Origin: Candidatus Hecatellales archaeon ex4484_218
Lineage (GTDB): Archaea > Thermoproteota > Bathyarchaeia > Hecatellales > Hecatellaceae
Direction: 5' to 3'
Assembly (NCBI GenBank): GCA_002254975.1
Contig: NJEB01000068.1
Coordinates: 1 to 8,050, forward strand
Length of the DNA stretch: 8,050 nucleotides
How positions within the stretch are numbered: position 1 is the stretch's first letter; the number at the start of each line of letters is the position of its first letter. Shown piece after piece: positions 6,440-8,050 of this stretch. Under the pieces are notes generated by a model. That model made no database searches. It was not told the origin of the DNA and worked only from the letters and a program-made list of their open reading frames with translations. The position numbers and the translations under genes are program-made.

Positions 6440-6637
6440 AATGTTTCCTTAAGACAACACCTAGCCTTAGATTCTGAGGGCGTAGGGGTTCGTGGAAAAA
6501 TCATCTTTAAACACAAAAATTCCCACAGGCAAAGTTTTAGCTTTTATCTTGGAAATTCAAAATTTGACGTTAATAGATGTAACGACTTTTTCTTTTTGGA
6601 GGATATATTAAGGAAGGGATTTTTATTTTGTATGTAA
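6416..6637 (+). CDS. Possible small protein overlapping the start of trkA
   Basis: This is a 73-codon frame from ATG 6416 to TAA 6635-6637. A very good ribosome-binding run, GGAGAGAGGG (6400-6409), precedes it by six bases, and it overlaps the trkA TTG start by ten bases, as coupled genes often do. The predicted peptide is Phe-rich and basic (it contains FSFYLGNSKFDVNRCNDFFF) and I recognise no domain in it. Against a real gene, its third codon positions are richer in C and G than those of the neighbours, and part of it coincides with the GC-rich hairpin. The start codon would sit in the P3 loop of the candidate RNA and its ribosome-binding site in the junction linker. It could therefore be a leader peptide, or simply a frame passing through a structured RNA. 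Confidence 0.22.
   Translation: MFINPPIFNVSLRQHLALDSEGVGVRGKIIFKHKNSHRQSFSFYLGNSKFDVNRCNDFFFLEDILRKGFLFCM
6445..6615 (+). promoter_or_regulatory. Possible sequestration of the trkA ribosome-binding site
   Basis: TTCCTTAA (6445-6452), six bases after the three-way junction, is perfectly complementary to TTAAGGAA (6608-6615), which contains the start of the trkA ribosome-binding site. A G-U pair (6444 with 6616) extends it. A second segment, AAAAATTCCC (6515-6524), can pair with GGGATTTTT (6616-6624) with one bulged base. The two pairings could hide the ribosome-binding site in a folded leader. This comes from hand pairing, with no energy calculation. Confidence 0.25.
6456..6490 (+). ncRNA. 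GC-rich hairpin in the trkA leader
   Basis: AACACCTAG pairs with the right arm ending in TAGGGGTT through AAC/GTT, an A-G mismatch and CCTA/TAGG. The inner stem is CCTTAG (6465-6470) with CTGAGG (6474-6479), closing a three-base ATT loop. Bases 6455-6495 are about 56 percent G+C by count (23 of 41), far above the surroundings. In AT-rich archaeal genomes, such islands are a classic mark of structured RNA. A weaker hairpin, GTGG (6492-6495) with CCAC (6523-6526), follows. The string CGTAGGGGTTCGTGG resembles part of an archaeal tRNA-Leu, but no cloverleaf can be built. Confidence 0.35.
6612..6619 (+). promoter_or_regulatory. Ribosome-binding site for the trkA TTG start
   Basis: GGAAGGGA lies eight bases before TTG 6628 and supports that start. 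A stronger GGAGG stands at 6598-6602, but it is 25 bases upstream, too far for this start, and no usable in-frame start follows it at normal distance. A TATA-like ATATATTA (6603-6610) is too close to serve an SD-led transcript. CTTTTATCTT at 6541-6550 is a weak alternative promoter element, with initiation expected near 6572. Confidence 0.45.
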
Positions 6638-7323
6638 TTGTAGTTGGATTAAGCGGAGTTGGAGAAACATTAGCTAGAACCCTAGTTGAAAGAGGACATA
6701 CGGTAGCTGTGGTTGATAAAAATGAGGAAAGATGTAAACGGTTTGCTTCAGAGGTTGATGCACTTGTGATTCATGGAGATGCTTCAGATAAAGACATTCT
6801 AGTAAATGCTGGAGTTGAAAAAGCTCAAGCTTTAATTGCAGCAACTAATGATGATTCAACAAACCTTATGGTTATAACTTTAGCAAAAGATTTTGGTGTT
6901 CCTAATCTTATGGTTGTACTTAGGGACCCAGACCATGCTGAAGTTTTTAATAAAATGGGTGTAAAAACAATTACACCAGATGAGATTGTTGCCGAACATA
7001 TTTATCAATCCTTATTTGAGGTTACAGATTTTATTTATGTGGGTAAATGTGGTTCTGAGGTTTTTAGTATTCACACAAATGAGGATACAGATGTGATTCA
7101 TAAGAAAGTTAAGGATATTCGTTTGCCTAACGGGTATAAAATACTTGGTGTTTTAAAAAAGGATAAGTTAAGTCTTCCAGATAAAGACCTAACAATTGAG
7201 GCTGGTGATGATATTGTTGTTTATGCTGATAAACCTGAAAACATTAAACGTGTAGTTGAAATTTTCACAAAAAAATCAAAGAAAAACAAGGAAAATAAAA
7301 ATCAAAACAGTTCTAAATCTTAA
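6628..7323 (+). CDS. trkA: Trk potassium uptake regulatory protein TrkA (RCK domain)
   Basis: This is a cytosolic NAD(H)-binding subunit whose ring gates the TrkH potassium pore. The 231-residue length matches single-unit archaeal TrkA. RCK_N (about 1-130) begins VIVVGLSGVGETLA, a Rossmann nucleotide loop in which the middle glycine of GxGxxG is Ser9. Acidic Asp30 ends the second strand (VAVVDKNEER), where it should bind the adenosine ribose. VIHGDASD (47-54) and AATNDDSTNLM are typical. RCK_C (about 135-213) carries GSEVFSIHTNEDTD and IEAGDDIVVYA. A Lys/Asn/Ser-rich tail (about 214-231) follows. The start is TTG 6628, because the next in-frame methionine lies deep inside the Rossmann fold. 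It is preceded by a possibly structured leader and converges on trkH, its expected partner. The call is secure. Confidence 0.95.
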   Translation: MYVIVVGLSGVGETLARTLVERGHTVAVVDKNEERCKRFASEVDALVIHGDASDKDILVNAGVEKAQALIAATNDDSTNLMVITLAKDFGVPNLMVVLRDPDHAEVFNKMGVKTITPDEIVAEHIYQSLFEVTDFIYVGKCGSEVFSIHTNEDTDVIHKKVKDIRLPNGYKILGVLKKDKLSLPDKDLTIEAGDDIVVYADKPENIKRVVEIFTKKSKKNKENKNQNSSKS

Positions 7324-7332
7324 AAATTTTTA
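7321..7332. terminator. Palindromic A/T tract between convergent trkA and trkH
   Basis: TAAAAATTTTTA is a perfect 12-base palindrome that begins with the trkA stop codon and ends six bases before the trkH stop. It offers a five-T tract on each strand. Archaeal RNA polymerase terminates at U-rich tracts without needing a hairpin, so this could stop both converging transcripts. The tract is short, so it may only contribute. Confidence 0.4.
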
Positions 7333-7337
7333 CAGGT

Positions 7338-8050
7338 TTATCTTTCAGGTTTTCTTTTTCCAAGCCTCCAAAACTCTTTCCATGTGTCTGGAAAGAATAG
7401 GATAAGAGCTGGTATTATTTCTAATCTTCCAGCCCACATATCAAAAATAAGAATAATTTTTGATATTGATGGTAGATTGCTTGAAATTGGGAAAAAACAT
7501 GGTCCAACATTTCCTTGAGCTGAAAATGCTGCTGAAAATGCACTAAAAGGTTCATATCCGAGTGCTGTAAGGATAAATCCTGAAAATGTAAGTAAAAGCA
7601 TGTAAGCTACAAAAAATCCTGCAATTCTTGTAACTTCCTCTTCTCCAACAACAGTTTCACCTATTTTTAAAGGTTTAACGGTTCCTGGTGGAAGAATAGA
7701 CCTTAAAAGTATGTTTTGAACAAATTTTGTAAGAATCACTATACGGATTATTTTTATTGCTCCTCCAGTTGAACCTACTCCTCCACCAATCAACATTAGA
7801 ATCATAAGTAAAGCTTTGGATAAAGGTGGAAAACTCATGATGTCGGTTGTTGTGTAACCTGTTGTTGTAAGTATAGATACTACTTGAAAAATCGAGATTC
7901 TAAATGCATCAATGAAACTTTGGGAGTTGTAAATTGTTAACTCGTAGGTGGTGAGGAGGGAGAACACGGTAATAATGATGAGTGCTGCTTTAATCTCCAC
8001 ACTTTTAATTAAAGCCTTAAATCTCCCAGTAAAAATTCTCATGTGAACAA
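7338..8050 (-). CDS. trkH: Trk/Ktr potassium transporter membrane subunit TrkH, C-terminal half (cut by window edge)
   Basis: This is the membrane pore of a K+ uptake system. About 236 codons are visible, roughly the second half of a protein usually near 450-490 residues. The frame is open through the right edge, so the ATG at 8042-8040 (MRIFTGRFKALIKSVEIK) is an internal methionine, not the start. Several hydrophobic helices are visible. A selectivity-filter loop, ILTTTGYTTTD, lies near 7843-7872 and another, AQGNVGP, near 7498-7518. These correspond to the third and fourth pore repeats. Between them lie MLIGGGVGSTGGAIKIIRI, the conserved Gly-rich TrkH segment, and a cytoplasmic loop with KIGETVVGEEEVTR. 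The end, MWAGRLEIIPALILFFPDTW, is family-typical. It is convergent with trkA and ends 14 bases from it. Identification is firm. TrkH versus the closely related KtrB/TrkG naming is not settled. Confidence 0.94.
   Translation of the reverse strand, partial: VHMRIFTGRFKALIKSVEIKAALIIITVFSLLTTYELTIYNSQSFIDAFRISIFQVVSILTTTGYTTTDIMSFPPLSKALLMILMLIGGGVGSTGGAIKIIRIVILTKFVQNILLRSILPPGTVKPLKIGETVVGEEEVTRIAGFFVAYMLLLTFSGFILTALGYEPFSAFSAAFSAQGNVGPCFFPISSNLPSISKIILIFDMWAGRLEIIPALILFFPDTWKEFWRLGKRKPER

Noticed and set aside
6283..6516. Minus-strand 77-codon frame spanning the synthase end and the intergenic region
   Set aside because: It overlaps the conserved RAM domain end, has no clear ribosome-binding site and no recognisable domain. 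Its openness follows from the structured GC-rich stretch.
6455..6530. tRNA-Leu(TAG) suggested by TTAGATT and CGTAGGGGTTCGTGG, then CCCAC
   Set aside because: These strings resemble the anticodon loop, variable arm and T-arm of archaeal tRNA-Leu. However, there is no acceptor stem, no D-arm and no TTCRANNC T-loop, the anticodon stem does not pair, and the hairpin reading explains the same bases better.
1..8050. CRISPR array, insertion sequence or defence system
   Set aside because: There are no regularly spaced repeats, no transposase or nuclease genes and no terminal inverted repeats. The genes are housekeeping, and base composition is even apart from the trkA leader.

Overview
The window looks archaeal. 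The DNA is AT-rich (roughly one third G+C by eye), TTG starts are common, and several genes carry purine-rich Shine-Dalgarno sites. The SMC and ScpA proteins resemble those of TACK archaea. My best guess is a Bathyarchaeia or Nitrososphaerota relative, but this rests on remembered protein flavour and was not searched.

Left part, minus strand (1-3716): a complete smc gene followed by the first 59 codons of scpA. The two overlap by four bases (TTGA) and form a chromosome-condensation operon that runs off the left edge. A gene-free, very AT-rich divergent region (3717-4045) follows. It holds candidate promoters and short repeated motifs that could be operators.

Middle, plus strand (4046-6369): a prolidase-like M24 protein, then a homocitrate/isopropylmalate-synthase-family enzyme. 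The M24 protein has lost about 70 residues of its catalytic fold, and one metal ligand is changed from Asp to Asn. The second gene carries a C-terminal Lrp/AsnC-type amino-acid-sensing (RAM) domain, which suggests feedback control of lysine or branched-chain amino acid synthesis. The 47-base gap between them allows co-transcription.

Between the synthase and trkA (6370-6627) lies the most unusual stretch. It has a compact predicted three-way-junction RNA, then a GC-rich hairpin, then sequences complementary to the trkA ribosome-binding site. It also overlaps a small open reading frame with a good ribosome-binding site. It may be a structured, regulatory 5' leader of trkA, but this is inference from hand folding.

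Right part (6628-8050): trkA, the cytosolic NAD-binding regulator of a potassium channel/transporter, converges on trkH, its membrane pore subunit, which is cut by the right edge. Their stops are 14 bases apart, around a perfect A/T palindrome that could terminate both transcripts. Together they would form a Trk-type K+ uptake system.
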